A DNA stretch of 64,000 nucleotides from Phymatolithon calcareum. Lineage: Eukaryota; Rhodophyta; Florideophyceae; Hapalidiales. Of this stretch, positions 43,085 to 54,423 are shown piece after piece; position 1 is the first letter of the stretch; each line of letters begins with the position of its first letter. Below the pieces are notes generated by a model. That model made no database searches, had not been told where the DNA came from, and saw only the letters and a program-made list of their open reading frames with translations. Position numbers and translations under genes: made by a program. Where the stretch lies: NCBI GenBank assembly GCA_977006965.1, contig OZ345363.1, positions 2,418,001 to 2,482,000 of the forward strand. The letters are read 5' to 3'.

Positions 43085-43292
43085 TGTAGGGTTTGAAACG
43101 CACAAGTTGGCACACTGGCTCTGGTCGGGTTGTTCCCTGGCAAAAAGCCGAGGGCGCCGCGTAACGGCGACCGTACTGTAATGAATGTAATGCTATCTGT
43201 AAGGGCCTGCTGTAAATGCAATCTGTAATGACAAATTGAAGGGAGCTAGTCTTATAGGATGGAGGGTATGATAGTGGCGTTTGGACGCCACA
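43085..43292 (-). repeat. Element B 5' LTR (208 bp, internally deleted)
   Basis: The minus strand runs TGTGGCGTCCAAACGCC...CCCTACA. It lacks the roughly 200-bp middle present in the element A 5' LTR. The primer site on the minus strand is at 43081-43067. Confidence 0.85.
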
Positions 43293-43299
43293 CAGGGGG

Positions 43300-46160
43300 T
43301 TCAGATTCATTGACATCAGCGTAAGCGCCGCGGTCCAGAAATCCTTCAATTTTCTTATAATCTGCTTGGAGGAACTGCCGATCAGTTGACTTATTCTCTT
43401 TCAAAAAGTAGACGCTGTTTCCGTTCTGCAGTTCATATTTATGTCCTATTTGCAGATGTGGTCAAAGCTACCTTGAAGAATGCTGGTTAGAGGGCTAAAT
43501 GGGTTAAACTCATTAGTTCCGACAAGGGTGTCAATGGTTCCGAGTAGGTTTTGAACTATGGGAACGTCACTGGTTGAAGATGGTTCAGTTGATTGTGCAT
43601 TATCAGCATTGGTCTGTTCGGTGAAGAGCTGTTATACAACTGTAATCAAAAGTGTTTGAAAATTTCTATTAATATTGACTTGGGCCGTCGTATAATTGTC
43701 GTAACGGTGGAGAACATATGGCCATTCTCATTTATTTGCTTCCTCTCTGTAGACGAAGACGGAGATCCAGGAATACTGAAAACGTTAACAGATTTCGTGC
43801 GGGATTTATGTGCAAGCTATAGTCGTTGAGCATCTACTGGAAGCTATAGTATGGCTTCCATTTCTTTTCCTGTTGATTCTAGGGAATCAAAAAAGTCGCG
43901 AAAATTCAGCGGTAAGTGATTACTGTTTCCAAGGAGGATTTTTGTTAGTACGCAAAATACGAGAAGCATTAGGACTTGTCCATCTTGTTCAGAATATTTG
44001 ATCAAGTCGTGAGGCAGACAGAGATATCCAGAATGGGGTATTCAATTTGACCTTTGCATGATAACGTCCTACAGCTCCGATAGAATTGTGAGATTGGGTC
44101 GCTGTTAAAAACTCAATAATGAACAATTTACGTTGATCATGTGTCAAGACTTTTTGAAATCCGACGTAAACATTAAGCCAGAAATTGATAAACGCGTTCC
44201 ATATGTATATTAACCGCGTTCTCTCTTGACGAAGTAGCCTGTGGAGAAGTGAGTGCCGTGATCAAGGATCTGTATTTCAGGCATCTGGGGGCAAGCCTCT
44301 ATCCAATTGATATCAATAAATAGTTCATGGTTGAAGTAAATTGAATCAGGGAGTGTGATCTTCGCGGACGAGCTATTTTGAGAGCCATCCATTGAAAAGA
44401 GCCACGATACTCCACGATGTCATAAAGAAGTTGTTTATTAAATGGCTCTAAGATCTCTGGAGATGCTTGTCGAAGAAGGTTTTCCAGCTTGTCGGCAGGT
44501 AGATGTTCAAATCGACGATGGATCTTATACAGCGCTGAAGGTGGAAATAGAGCAATACTAGCGGGCTATTCTAATAAAAGATGGACTAAATATGGAGAAA
44601 GCTTAACTTAGAGGCGCTCATCATCTGAGAAAAATTAATTTCTATCTTTGCTCCTTACCATTTCTTAATTTTCATTTCTTAGAGGCCGAACAAGATTGAA
44701 ATTTCAACGTCAAAAACGTCACTATCATATTTAAGAATGTTCCCAACAGTGCTGATAGGAACACTAAATTTGCTCGACTAATCCTGCCATGTACAGTGTC
44801 AATAGCCATATCACCCTCAATACTATGTGCGAGGTCAGATGAGATGTTTGAGTGTTGAAAGTACGGTAGAGAAGTTGGGAGGCCGTCAAGGCTTTATTGA
44901 CATACAATATCCGTGCAAACGCTTTCAAAATTGGATTATTTAATTCTCTCCGCGAACAATAGCAGGTCATGTTCGCTGAGAGCACATTCAGCGATATGAT
45001 CAGTGTCATGGAGAATTGACTGACCTGCGAAGACATCAGCAAAGAATGCGAAAAACAAGTCTGGACTAAAATCTCCCAGGAAACTTTCCGCGAAAATTGC
45101 GACGAGAAGAATTTCGTGAATGTTTCTTTTTCGGATTCATAATCCATTGCGACTTTCGGAAATTGACATTCAAAGTCCTTCCATGCGTCATCGTCGAATT
45201 CGTGGATTATTTCCAGATCGTTATTGATGTACCCAGATCGGAAACGACTGATTCTGTAAAAACGCGTTCGCCATGTTGAGTACTATGTGCATAGTGGAGA
45301 TGATCTAAGTCACGTATGAAGTTTTTTTCTGAATTAAACTTTCGATATCGCATCCGGACACCATTGCGAATCGCGTTTAGATCTTCCATATGATGGTATT
45401 TCTAGGGAACGAGAGTATTCCTTATTCTTCTGTTGCTATTTCTGTAATGTCGGCTTTTCTTTCCTGGAGGATCACCAGTACTACTTATGTAAGGTTTGGA
45501 AACAGTTTCTTTTCTATAAGCTGCAGTGGTGTCAAGATCTAAAGATCGGTTTGCGACTCGAAGTCGAGCCTAATGTACTTGAGTAGCTTTGTAACAAGCC
45601 TCATGGATTGTTTCTGAGTCTTGATGAGCGGAGAGAGCTGCAAATGGAGCATTCGAGACAGAATTAGCGTTGGGGCCCTGGCGCCACTGCAAATATGTGC
45701 GATGAAAACAGTATTTTCCCAAGGGGACAGCCCTTTGGCTGAGACTCAGAGAGGCAATCTGCAAAATCTAATCGGCATCATTCCTTGACTACGGAGGACC
45801 GCTTTCATACTGGTCTAGATGGCTCACAGATTTCTACAACGATTCAGAAATTGGTGAGTTCAACAAATTTTAAATTGGCTGTGTTGCATATAGAACAGAA
45901 TATTAAAATATGATTCACTCACGTTTAGATAGTAGACTTCAGCACTTGATAGAGCAATAGTTCAGCGCAATACACACAATTTGAAAAAGTGCAAAGTGTA
46001 CCCAATAAATCCAACTCAAAGGGAAACATGACTGAAAAAGTTTGAGGAAGTCGAACCATTCGCGAAGCGCAGCAGAAAGGCATTTCCTTTGCCGTAGAGG
46101 GCATTCAGTGTGATGAAAATGATGTTCAAGAACATCGATCGGATCGCAAATACGACTCAC
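43300..46160 (-). pseudogene. Decayed retroelement pol relic (integrase, start of RT)
   Basis: On the minus strand KIHRRFEHLPADKLENLLRQ (about 44530-44440) resembles the zinc-binding region before integrase. ELFIDINWIEACPQ and ILDHGTHFSTGYFVKRE (44392-44210) resemble the first half of an integrase core. In another frame IWNAFINFWLNVYVGF, LTHDQRKLF and SHNSIGAVGRYH continue it to about 44050. FLQADYKKIEGFLDRGAY (about 43390-43310) resembles the lead-in to RT. Integrase before RT is copia-like. Element B cuts the relic at 43292. The upstream part to 46160 is unreadable apart from a weak RNase H-like stretch. Confidence 0.5.
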
Positions 46161-46873
46161 TATAGACCGCGCAACCTAACAAGCAGAGACCGTGCGCGCC
46201 AGCGCTTGAGGTACGTGAGAAGCGCCATTCTTGTCAGAGCATTGGTCCACTATGACTGAATATGTGTAGTATATGGATAGGTGGCCTTGAGGCCTTGCTT
46301 TTCCGCGGCCATTATGGCCCTCAAGGGCTTACAACCAGAGCCTTTGACCTCGCCGGTATCTCCAGTTAGGGTTATTTGAAGTACGATAAGACCGATTTGG
46401 TAGTATATGACTGGCTTTCGCCACCGGCCTTCAGCAAACGGGGCAACCCGTGTTTAGTCCAGATCGACCGTTTTCCGTTGCAACCTTCCCTGTTCTTTCG
46501 CCTCAGGGAAGGCCTCGCGTCCTCGACTCTGCGCTGTCGGTTAAGCCTCCGTCCTCGGACCCCGCTCCTGTTTCTATGTACGGACGTTGGTGTCCTCCTG
46601 CGATTGGACCCCAAGTCTGTGCGTGTGTTTTTGATTGTTCTGCCACTAAACTCCATCTGGAGAGACCATTCGCTAGAGCCTTGCACGGCCTTTCCGACGA
46701 ACCGTTCCAGGCCTATTTCGTGGCAAAGATCCGCCGCTTTGCGTCACGAAAAGTAGTCTCCCAGCCTAGAACGTTTCGAGAACGCTCGCGATCTTTCGGC
46801 AGTTCTGCTTTACCAAGATCTCAAACGCTCGGGGGAACAAGGAACGCAAATCTCCACGTTAAAGCTAGCCAAC

Positions 46874-48185
46874 ATGACCAACGAGGGACCACGAACCCGC
46901 TCCACCCGAGCTTCTCAGCTGCGGGCTAAAGAGATCGAAGATCGGTACGGCCGCGCAGCTGTTATAACCACTTCGGCCCCCGGTGGGCCAGAGTCGGTAC
47001 CGCGCACAGCCCTCGACGACGACGAAGACAACTCGTCGATGTGGTCGGCTCGCGGCAACTTTGACCCTACGACCGTTGGGCTGCGACCGGCGCCGGTGGA
47101 GGCAGCCACCAGTGCGCCGGCCAACCATCCAAGCCTGAGGTCATCGTCAGAGACCCCTAGGGGAGATAAAGGCGCCGCCGCTCCAGTGAGCGCCAACGTC
47201 TCCCGAGATACAAATCCTGATCGGACGGACATCGGAGTCCCCCCATCGGAGCTGGAAACAGCTCGGGGAAGTATCGGGAAGGCCGAGTCGAATATAGTCG
47301 CTCCTGGGAACCCCGAAGACCTGGTGGCCACGATCGCCCAGCTTTCTTCCCAAATGAGGGAGCTTCCGTCCACAATCGAAGAGATTGTCAATGCGGCGAT
47401 AGACATCAAGCTCTCCGAGGGAATCCAAGGCCGCTCCACGATTATTCAAGAAAATATCATGCAATCCATGACTTTGGAGCTCGAAGGACGGCTCGCTGAG
47501 CGAACGGCACACTTTGCCACTCATGGTGCACTCGCGTTCGTTGACAGGCGGCTCGACGAACTGGCCTTATTGGAGGACCAAGTCGAAATCCGTCGCCGCC
47601 ACGAGGCGGCACCGGCAGCTAAGACGAGACGCTTTTTTATCGATGACGACCAGAAAACGGTTATTGATGAGCCCGCCTACCTTTCGCTCCAAATAGGGCA
47701 AGGGTCGCCCGACGACTCTCAGAGATCGTCGGAGGACTCCTCCTCGTCGCGGTCCGGTGCCCGGTCGGACGGAAACGGCTCCATAGGGAAGCGTGGCGAA
47801 CCTACAGACCGTTTGTACCTCCGCCGGAGAGCGCGTAGTGCAAAGAGAAGGGCACACCAAGCCCACTGAGAACGGGACGAGGAGGCCGAATGTAAACGGA
47901 AGGGCAACGGTCCCAAGTACCGCGGCCCCAAGGAGCTCAAGTGCTCTCACGAGAGCTTTAATGAAGCCCTCTATTATCGGCGCTACCGCCTCTTGAACGC
48001 CAGCAAACGTTCCGGGGTCAAGGTGTCGGGCATGTTTGGTCAGTTACAGAGGCTCACACTCCATGTTATGGAGAGGCACACTTTTTCGGGTGACAACCAG
48101 TCGACGTCCTCCAATTCTTCTCCGCGTTCAAGACCACGTGGGATGACAACTATATGCCCGACGGGGCCGCAGTCCGCCTGATGTC
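46874..48185 (+). pseudogene. Gag-like protein of the tyrosine-recombinase retroelement
   Basis: A 331-aa ORF from ATG 46874, followed after one TGA (47867-47869) by the same frame. Residues 1-110 are low-complexity and acidic-basic. A helical segment (LVATIAQLSSQMRELPSTIE) and a basic stretch (RLYLRRRARSAKRRA) follow. After the stop come KYRGPKELKC and ALYYRRYRLLNASK. A frame change then gives FFSAFKTTWDDNYMPDG, resembling the Gag domain of DIRS elements. Confidence 0.6.
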
Positions 48186-48428
48186 GAAGTACTTACATTG
48201 GATCTTAAGTGGTTTCTACGCAACAAGTTGAAGTTTGGAAAAAGGTTGGTAGTTGAGGTTCACAATCAGGCGCTAATTGGCGCGCTCCAGAAAGGAAGAT
48301 CGAGTCTTGGACTCTATCACATTTGCAGACAAGTGGCAGCTCGTACGTTGGCCGGAGACTTATACATAAAGTACATATATATCAGAAGCGAGTTTAATCC
48401 CGCTCATGGACCGTCACGGACGATATGA
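48186..48428 (+). pseudogene. RNase H-like segment of the tyrosine-recombinase retroelement
   Basis: Shows VVEVHNQALIGALQKGRSS and YIYIRSEFNPAHGPSR. These match the 'DN..a...l.kG.s' and 'SE.NPAD..SR' ends of the RNase H domain in DIRS-type elements. The Asp of PAD is His in this copy, an inactivating change. Confidence 0.65.
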
Positions 48429-48475
48429 GCTACTAGCTCTCCGCGTCGACAAGAACACCAAAAAGCAATACGACC

Positions 48476-49362
48476 GTGGCTGGGCAGTCTTCATCAAATA
48501 CTTGGAGGAAAGGGCATGAAACATTTAACGATTTATCAAAAACCGAGGGGTACTTAATGGGCTTCGCAGTTAATACGTATCATACTCGGAAAAAGCAAGG
48601 ACGACAATTAGTCGTCAATGCAATGTTAGCTGTTGAACTGCACTTCACAACGTTGCGCGGCAAATGCAGGACCTTCGCGCCTCTCTCTCGAGCGGTGAGC
48701 AAAACATGTTCCTGTAAGGGCCCGTACAGTTATGTCCGAAGAATTGGCAAATGCGATCGACTATGAACTCCTTAAACAAGGCCATCCAGACATGGCTACG
48801 GAAACATTGGTCACGTTTGATTGCTACTTACGATCTGAAGATGCCTCGAACGCGAGGTGTAAAGACTTCATCTACCTCGATCTTCCCCAGGGACCCAACC
48901 AAAAATTACTATGGCGTATTGACGCTACCAAAACCCAAACGTGGAACCAACCAATCAGCGTTCGTTTGTGGACTACTAAATGCCGAGTTACTTCGACGCC
49001 AGCAAGTCATTCGATCAAAGAATAGAACACAAAACTACAGCAAGCTGTTCCGATTCTCAATGGCAACACTACGAAAACGAAAGAACCCGATTTTGGAAAC
49101 ATTCAACATTGATATTGGAAGTACTAAACTACGTGGACTTCGTGACGGTGACGCAACTACGGATCATATGCACGGTCGACAAACTCGTGATGAAACTCAA
49201 CTTCGTGGGCGATGGGCGTCATCAAAGTCTATGCAACAATACCTTCAACCCGATCAAGTTCACCATCAACTTCAAAAAAATTCTCCTCAACTCCGACGTT
49301 GTTTCGAACAGTGGTTAGCGCAACAATATAAGCTTTTCAACGTTACGCCACCACCAGAGTAA
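48476..49362 (+). pseudogene. Tyrosine recombinase of the retroelement, frame-broken
   Basis: The N-terminal SAM-like part is SKTEGYLMGFAVNTYHTRKK. In a second frame LVTFDCYLRSEDASNARCKD matches recombinase box I with its catalytic Arg. In a third frame (49000-49362) KLRGLRDGDATTDHMHG and RGRWASSKSMQQYL match box II (H-x-x-R with the His replaced) and the C-terminal 'GRW.s...Y' with the catalytic Tyr. Two frameshifts separate the three parts. Confidence 0.65.
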
Positions 49363-49568
49363 AGGGGTTGCGGAGCCGATTCACCAAGGCGGAACCGAAA
49401 CGAACGCGAATGCATTTGCTATGAGAGCTCTCATATTTAATGGGACTCTATCAGTGGATGTGGTCATGCGCGTGGCTGAGTGTGTAAGCAGTTTAGCTTA
49501 GATCGAAGTAAGGAATCTTCCTCCGTTACCTGCGATAACTATAATACTGGCATATAAAACAAATCTTT

Positions 49569-50204
49569 TCACAAACAAGTCTCAAAAAATAAATCAATAT
49601 GCCGTTTTATATTCGCTGTGACATCAACTTGTCCATTATACTGAGCTAAAGCAAGGTCTCGCGCTCGAATTGCGCTGGTTCGGCGCATTATCTCTTTCTC
49701 TTTTTTGTGCTCCTTTTTCTTTTTAAATTCCGCCGTTTCTCTTCTCTTCTGATCTCGCAACGAAGCGAAACCCTTGATCGCGAGCTTTCGTGTTCTAGAT
49801 TTTCTTTTCTTTGTTCTATACATACATGAATGCAACAAATGCTCGGCATCTGCGTCCATAACTGCTTTTCCGTACTTGTACATGTCTAGTATGCGCATCG
49901 TGTCATTAATTGATAGCTTGAGAGCATATTTCGACATCCGGTTTATCAATGAGGGGTACACTCTGTGCTCCGAGCCGTAGAAACAAAACGCAATCGATCC
50001 AGATTGAAGATTTCCGCTTAGTCGTTGATACATGCGCTGCACACAAAGCGAAGATGATAGCATATCATCCTCTTCGATAATTAATTTGTCCTGATCATCT
50101 CTTCTCGGACTTTCTGGTGTGCCGGATATCATAACCGTTACTTTGCGAACGAAGGATGCTCGCTGAAGGACGGAATAAAAAGAAAGCACTATGGAATGGT
50201 GCAC
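49569..50204 (-). pseudogene. Unidentified ORF of the 49.6-53.5 kb block, lysine/arginine-rich C-terminus
   Basis: A 211-aa ORF. Its first half is mixed alpha/beta (SGSIAFCFYGSEHRVYPSLI, LSINDTMRILDMYKYGKAVM) and its second half strongly basic and helical (RDQKRRETAEFKKKKEHKKE). It ends naturally with a hydrophobic-aromatic tail (NIKRHIDLFFE). I recognise no family. It is the last element of a series of broken minus-strand ORFs that look like one coding region. Confidence 0.4.
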
Positions 50205-50581
50205 TCCTAGTCCTGCCCCGTTTTTGTGGAGAACACAGAACAGTACTACAGAGCTTCGTCATTGTGTTCATGGATTTGCGCTTGCCCAGCGAGATTTTAA
50301 CTTGTGCCCATGCTGGAGTAAAGAGCCTCATGCACCTTCGCAGGTATTGTAATTTTTTCGCGCAAGTCGTACGAAAGCACGGATTGATAGTTCAGCTTTC
50401 TTGTACAACAAACAAACGGAATTGCACTTGTTAGCATTGTGTTCCTCTCTTCCAAGTGACCGCAACTGGAGAAGTAATGGAAACAGAGCACGGGAATGTA
50501 CAAATCTAAAACCATAGAACTGTAAAACGCACTGTTTGGCGATGACATAGAGGATTTTTTTCGCAAAACTTTCAAAATCGT

Positions 50582-51052
50582 TCATCCTAGAGCTTTCAAC
50601 TGAGGAGGGAATAATCTTCTTCTCACGCAAAGTGAAAAATTGCTGTCGTGCTCTATGTTTGTCTCACCTTTGTTATGAATTTCGATAAGCAGATCCTCAC
50701 GCAGCGTCGCGTCTCGTCCGGCCTCTGATTGCTTCATTGGTGTTCCATCTCGATGTTCGAGTCCTTCGACAATCAACTCGTCGACTATTCGCATAACCAG
50801 AGCACCCGTCGCCTGCTCAAGGAACTTCAGATTGCTTTCGAAGTCGGAAAAGCTCCGAAAGTTTCCCTGTGTAAATGTGGAATGTCCTCTGTCCATTACC
50901 AATCTATCCAAGACAGCGTCAAAAGAGATGTACTTCACAGTATCAAATAGCGCCATCGAGCAGTGCATAAGGCCCATCTGGGGAATGATTGGGTCCAGCT
51001 TGGGGTTTCGAGACCCCGGGACGTAAACGAATATCATTTTGACCATTTGCAA
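50582..51052 (-). pseudogene. Unidentified ORF of the 49.6-53.5 kb block
   Basis: A 156-aa ORF with good protein-like composition: FVYVPGSRNPKLDPIIPQMG, SFDAVLDRLVMDRGHST, LEQATGALVMRIVDELIVEG. It lies in the same frame as 51532-51095 and 52048-51623, separated by stops, and appears to continue after a frameshift in the ORF at 50630-50328. No family recognised. Confidence 0.45.
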
Positions 51053-51094
51053 GTAGAGCGGATTGTCGCCGGTAACGGCGCCTACATATTCAGG

Positions 51095-51532
51095 TTAGTT
51101 TTCGCCTGAGCGTGAGGGCACTGCGCGCATGACGGAGCTTAAAACTGAACGTGCCGTTTCAGATGAATTTAATTGCACCGTCAGCAGTGCTTGGTTCTTG
51201 CCCACGGCGGCCTCGCCTGCAGGGGAGGCGACAAATGACAGACTGTTCTTCATCAGGAACTCAATTGATACAGTGCAATCAGGGTTTGTGGACATTAAAT
51301 TTTCAATGAAAAAATACAAGATGCCTAGGAAAAAACTTTGCGTGCTTTCTTCGTGCCTCTGATTGTACACTTTTGGGCTTTGCAAAAGATGTCGAGGGCG
51401 GGGAAAACCGTTTTTGCTCATCTGTGAATGCCTTTCACTTGTGTATATCGGTCTTATCCCTCTTGTTTGTTGAGATATCAGCAAAGTGCCGTGCCAGTCC
51501 CCGCTTACGCCGATATTTCGTTGGCAGTTCAA
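51095..51532 (-). pseudogene. Unidentified ORF of the 49.6-53.5 kb block
   Basis: A 145-aa ORF in one frame with its neighbours. The second half (CTVSIEFLMKNSLSFVASPA, ALLTVQLNSSETARSVLSSV) looks like authentic protein; the first half is less convincing and may be noncoding sequence between stops. A single TAA separates it from 51052-50582. Confidence 0.4.
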
Positions 51533-51622
51533 GTGATTTTTGACGTCAATATTATTCCAGCCGAAATTGACGAACTCAGAGTCCTTCAGCTATTCTTTCG
51601 CACTAGTGGTCGAGTTTTTCGA

Positions 51623-52048
51623 TCAGATTTCCTTTCGAAACTGGTTCAGAACGTTTCCATTTCGTGCCGTGCCCAGGTTTTTGTCCATTTTAAAGAGAGT
51701 TTTTGTGCCGTTCATGTGAATTGCCGTTTCAAAGCCCCAATGAAGAGGTCCACTAGACGTTGAATTTTGAACGAAAGACTTCACTTCAATTATGAAAAGG
51801 ACTCGCACCATGGTTCGGAAATCTTGTCTTGTAATGTGAAAAAGGGTTAGCTCTCCCTGCGGTATCCATGTTCCGAACGGCACAGACAGTTCTGATTGGT
51901 TGTAATTAACCTGTTTCTCGATAAACTTCGGACGCAATCGCTGGGATTCGCTCTCTACATCCATCATTTCCGCCCGAAAGAGCGTCGGGTCAACAAGTTG
52001 TAGACATTCTGCTCGTGAGACTGTGGCAGTTAGAATTCTCTCTCTCAC
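51623..52048 (-). pseudogene. Unidentified ORF of the 49.6-53.5 kb block
   Basis: A 141-aa ORF containing ECLQLVDPTLFRAEMMDVES, VPFGTWIPQGELTLFHITRQ and GFETAIHMNGTKTLFKMDKN. The frame extends upstream past the marked start to at least SDEDYRSLSSCYASSEV. Same frame as the two ORFs downstream. No family recognised. Confidence 0.45.
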
Positions 52049-52910
52049 CTCGGACGACGCGTAGCATGACGAAAGGGATCTGTAATCTTCATCGCTGGTG
52101 AAGGGGGCTTTGCATAGAGCCGGTGCGGAAGGATTCCAGAGCCTGGTCGTAGAAATGTACGCCGCTTTAGTTGCTGTTCAGCAAATAGAGAACCCTCAGC
52201 CTCGAAGATATGACCGAATTACTTGGAGTCCAGGCGTTTCGCACAGGTGGCGCTGTAATCTCTTCATTGATGCTCATTTTTCACCCCGAGCTTTACATTT
52301 CGATTGGAAGTCATTTTAGACATCTTGGATATATGCAGTCTTTCCTTTGCCAGATTCTAGTTGCACGTTTAGAGATAGAAGAGTGCTGGTGAGAACTGAA
52401 AATGAGAAAGGTTCCTCTTGAGGAATGGACTCCACCCCAAGCAATGGCATGTTGGTTCCATGAATTGCTTCTCTGATACTGATCATCTGAGGATTGGGAG
52501 ATTGGTACACAGTTTCTGCGGCAAATAGAGTAGAATTTTTTGCATGCCCGTTCCATATAGAATATGCATTCGATTGGACTTTGTTCCAGCCTTTCTTTTT
52601 CGGATGTTACAGCGTCCCAATCTCCGGAGATCTAGGAAAATAGTCCGCTGCGCAAACAATCCCCTTTATCTGACATGATTTAATCCACTGTAGACAGACA
52701 CGCTCCGCTATCTCCAAACGCTTCCCTGTTTTGGGAGCCACATGAATAAAGAAGATGCAGGCTCACCTCACCAGAACATTGATTTTTCAACGTTAACAGA
52801 CTGTGAATATAGCCAGGAATCGATTTGAGATATAGAGCGTACTTGAAGAGGGCATTATCTCGAATGGCATAGTATAGAGCCATGTAGTGTGGCCGACAGA
52901 GATATTTGGA

Positions 52911-53438
52911 CTAATGATCTCCCATAAGAATCCTCTTCACTGGTGCCAGGGGGACATTTTCAGGGTTCTGCATTCTTTTCCTTCGAGCAAAAAAATGGGC
53001 GACGCATGACTCAATAAATGCTGCATTCTTAATGGGGCATGCAGCACTCGCCTGTGAAAAAATGTCATCGCATAGGTACATCTTTGTTTTATCATCTATC
53101 AATGATACGTAGGGACAGAAAACGCAATCGTCCCGTGACAAGATATTTCGAGACTCTTTTCTTTTTACTCGCTTTGATATGTCCATAGTCGCTGACGTTG
53201 CCCGAGATGCTTCCAAAGTACTGGATGCACTTGTCAAAACAGCACAGATTCGCTTTTTGCGGTGGAGTGGTTTCTTTCCGTTTGGCGTTAATTGAGGTGC
53301 CTTTTTGAGAGCTGCCCGCCAAGTACAGCACATGACCAGCACAGTGTTTAGATTCTTGATCTGAGATACGGGTGGTAGATAGTGGGAAGAACCTCTGATT
53401 TCACGAATGACAGTTCCCTCTGCCACGCGATCCAGCAA
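52911..53438 (-). pseudogene. Unidentified ORF of the 49.6-53.5 kb block, cysteine-containing
   Basis: A 175-aa ORF whose second half carries spaced cysteines (DDCVFCPYVSLIDDKTKMYL, then CDDIF, ACPIKNAAFIESCVAHFF), possibly zinc-binding. After one TAG the same frame stays open for 75 more codons (HYMALYYAIRDNALFKYALY...), so the stop is probably a recent lesion. The 5' side shifts frame near 53420. No family recognised. Confidence 0.45.
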
Positions 53439-53853
53439 CTCTCGATGATGATGTGCAAGTGTCCGAGCGCTTTTTTGTTTTTACCCGCAAACACAACAGG
53501 GAAATATTGCTGGATCTGTGTGGACATTTTCCATTTCAGTGATCTGCGCAGCAATACTTTTTTTCCGCAACTGATGAAGCCGTAACCTGTTTCCGGGCGA
53601 GTTCATATCGCCGAGAGTAAAATCCGGATTCATAGCCGGATAGAGTTTTCTGCGATCTTTCGATTAGTCCTTTTCGCGGGAAACATTTGCGCCGCAACCG
53701 CCTGTCCATAGCTTGGGAAGACGCGCAGAGGTTAGGGAATGGATTTTATGAGATTCGTTTTCGCGCGCTTTCTCGCACATCCAATCTGCTCTCGTCGTTA
53801 TGATGACTTATGATAGCTAGCTCCATCGACAATGATAAGTTTGTCCATCCGCA

Positions 53854-54205
53854 TTATGATACTCGGCGTCGAGAATCCCCTCCGAACGAGCACACACGGG
53901 ACCAAATGATAGTCCGTGATGCCTCCTGCGGCTGCGACAGCTTCCGTGAGTTGCGATCGATAATTGAAAATCGGACGACACGGACTCTGACACATATCGA
54001 GACGCCCATTGACGGCATCGACATTCGATGTGAATCGCATGCGAAGCTGAGCCGTGATGCTTTCGAGCTGAGATATCCATTTGGACAGTGGCCTAGTGTA
54101 CGTACCCGATCCCGAAGAGGATTCTGCAAGGAACAGGTGTAACGCTTGCGGTGTGTACAGTTTTGTCGTTGGCGAGGAAGCGGACGTTTCAGGAAGGTTG
54201 TGCAT
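53854..54205 (-). pseudogene. Conserved segment 3' of APH-like copy 1
   Basis: The minus-strand frame LPETSASSPTTKLYTPQALH ... RMRFTSNVDAVNGRLDMC recurs in units 2 and 3. The same frame is the best conserved in all three copies, suggesting coding ancestry. No family recognised. Confidence 0.4.
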
Positions 54206-54423
54206 GTCGCATGGATGCTAGGCTTCTGTTATCAGCCTCGAGCATGATGGGCGGTGGCGAGCACGTTGCAAGTGTGCAGAGTATGGTCGCATGCCGACCG
54301 GGCTCCCTCTGACGCGCTGCTGATACGTTTGCGGTGCACATTGTGTGTTTTGTAGAGCATCTACCGCTCCTTGAAGAATGCCGTGTTTGTCTGTCGCGCT
54401 GGTATGTTCGGAATGTTTGTCGT

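Larger units (their letters stand above)
31902..43292 (-). mobile_element. Element B: Ty3 chromovirus, minus strand, host of two younger insertions
   Basis: 5-bp direct repeats CAGGG (31897-31901 and 43293-43297) mark the target duplication. The 5' LTR is 43292-43085; the 3' LTR is 38032-37983 plus 32225-31902, split by element A. Primer site, leader, gag, protease, RT-RNase H, integrase and chromodomain follow in order on the minus strand. Stops and frameshifts are scattered through pol. Confidence 0.92.
46874..49362 (+). mobile_element. DIRS-like tyrosine-recombinase retroelement with RT deleted
   Basis: Gag-like, RNase H-like and tyrosine recombinase segments follow one another on the plus strand. 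This combination is known only in DIRS/Ngaro/PAT-type retroelements. The reverse transcriptase expected between Gag and RNase H is absent, with the junction near 48190. Terminal repeats were not identified. Confidence 0.65.

Noticed and set aside
44764-45147. Genuine 127-aa gene
   Set aside because: Falls within the decayed retroelement relic; an alternative frame of the same DNA looks weakly RNase H-like, so the ORF is probably incidental.
46915-47439. Minus-strand 174-aa ORF opposite the Gag-like gene
   Set aside because: Shadow of the plus-strand GC-rich Gag-like frame.
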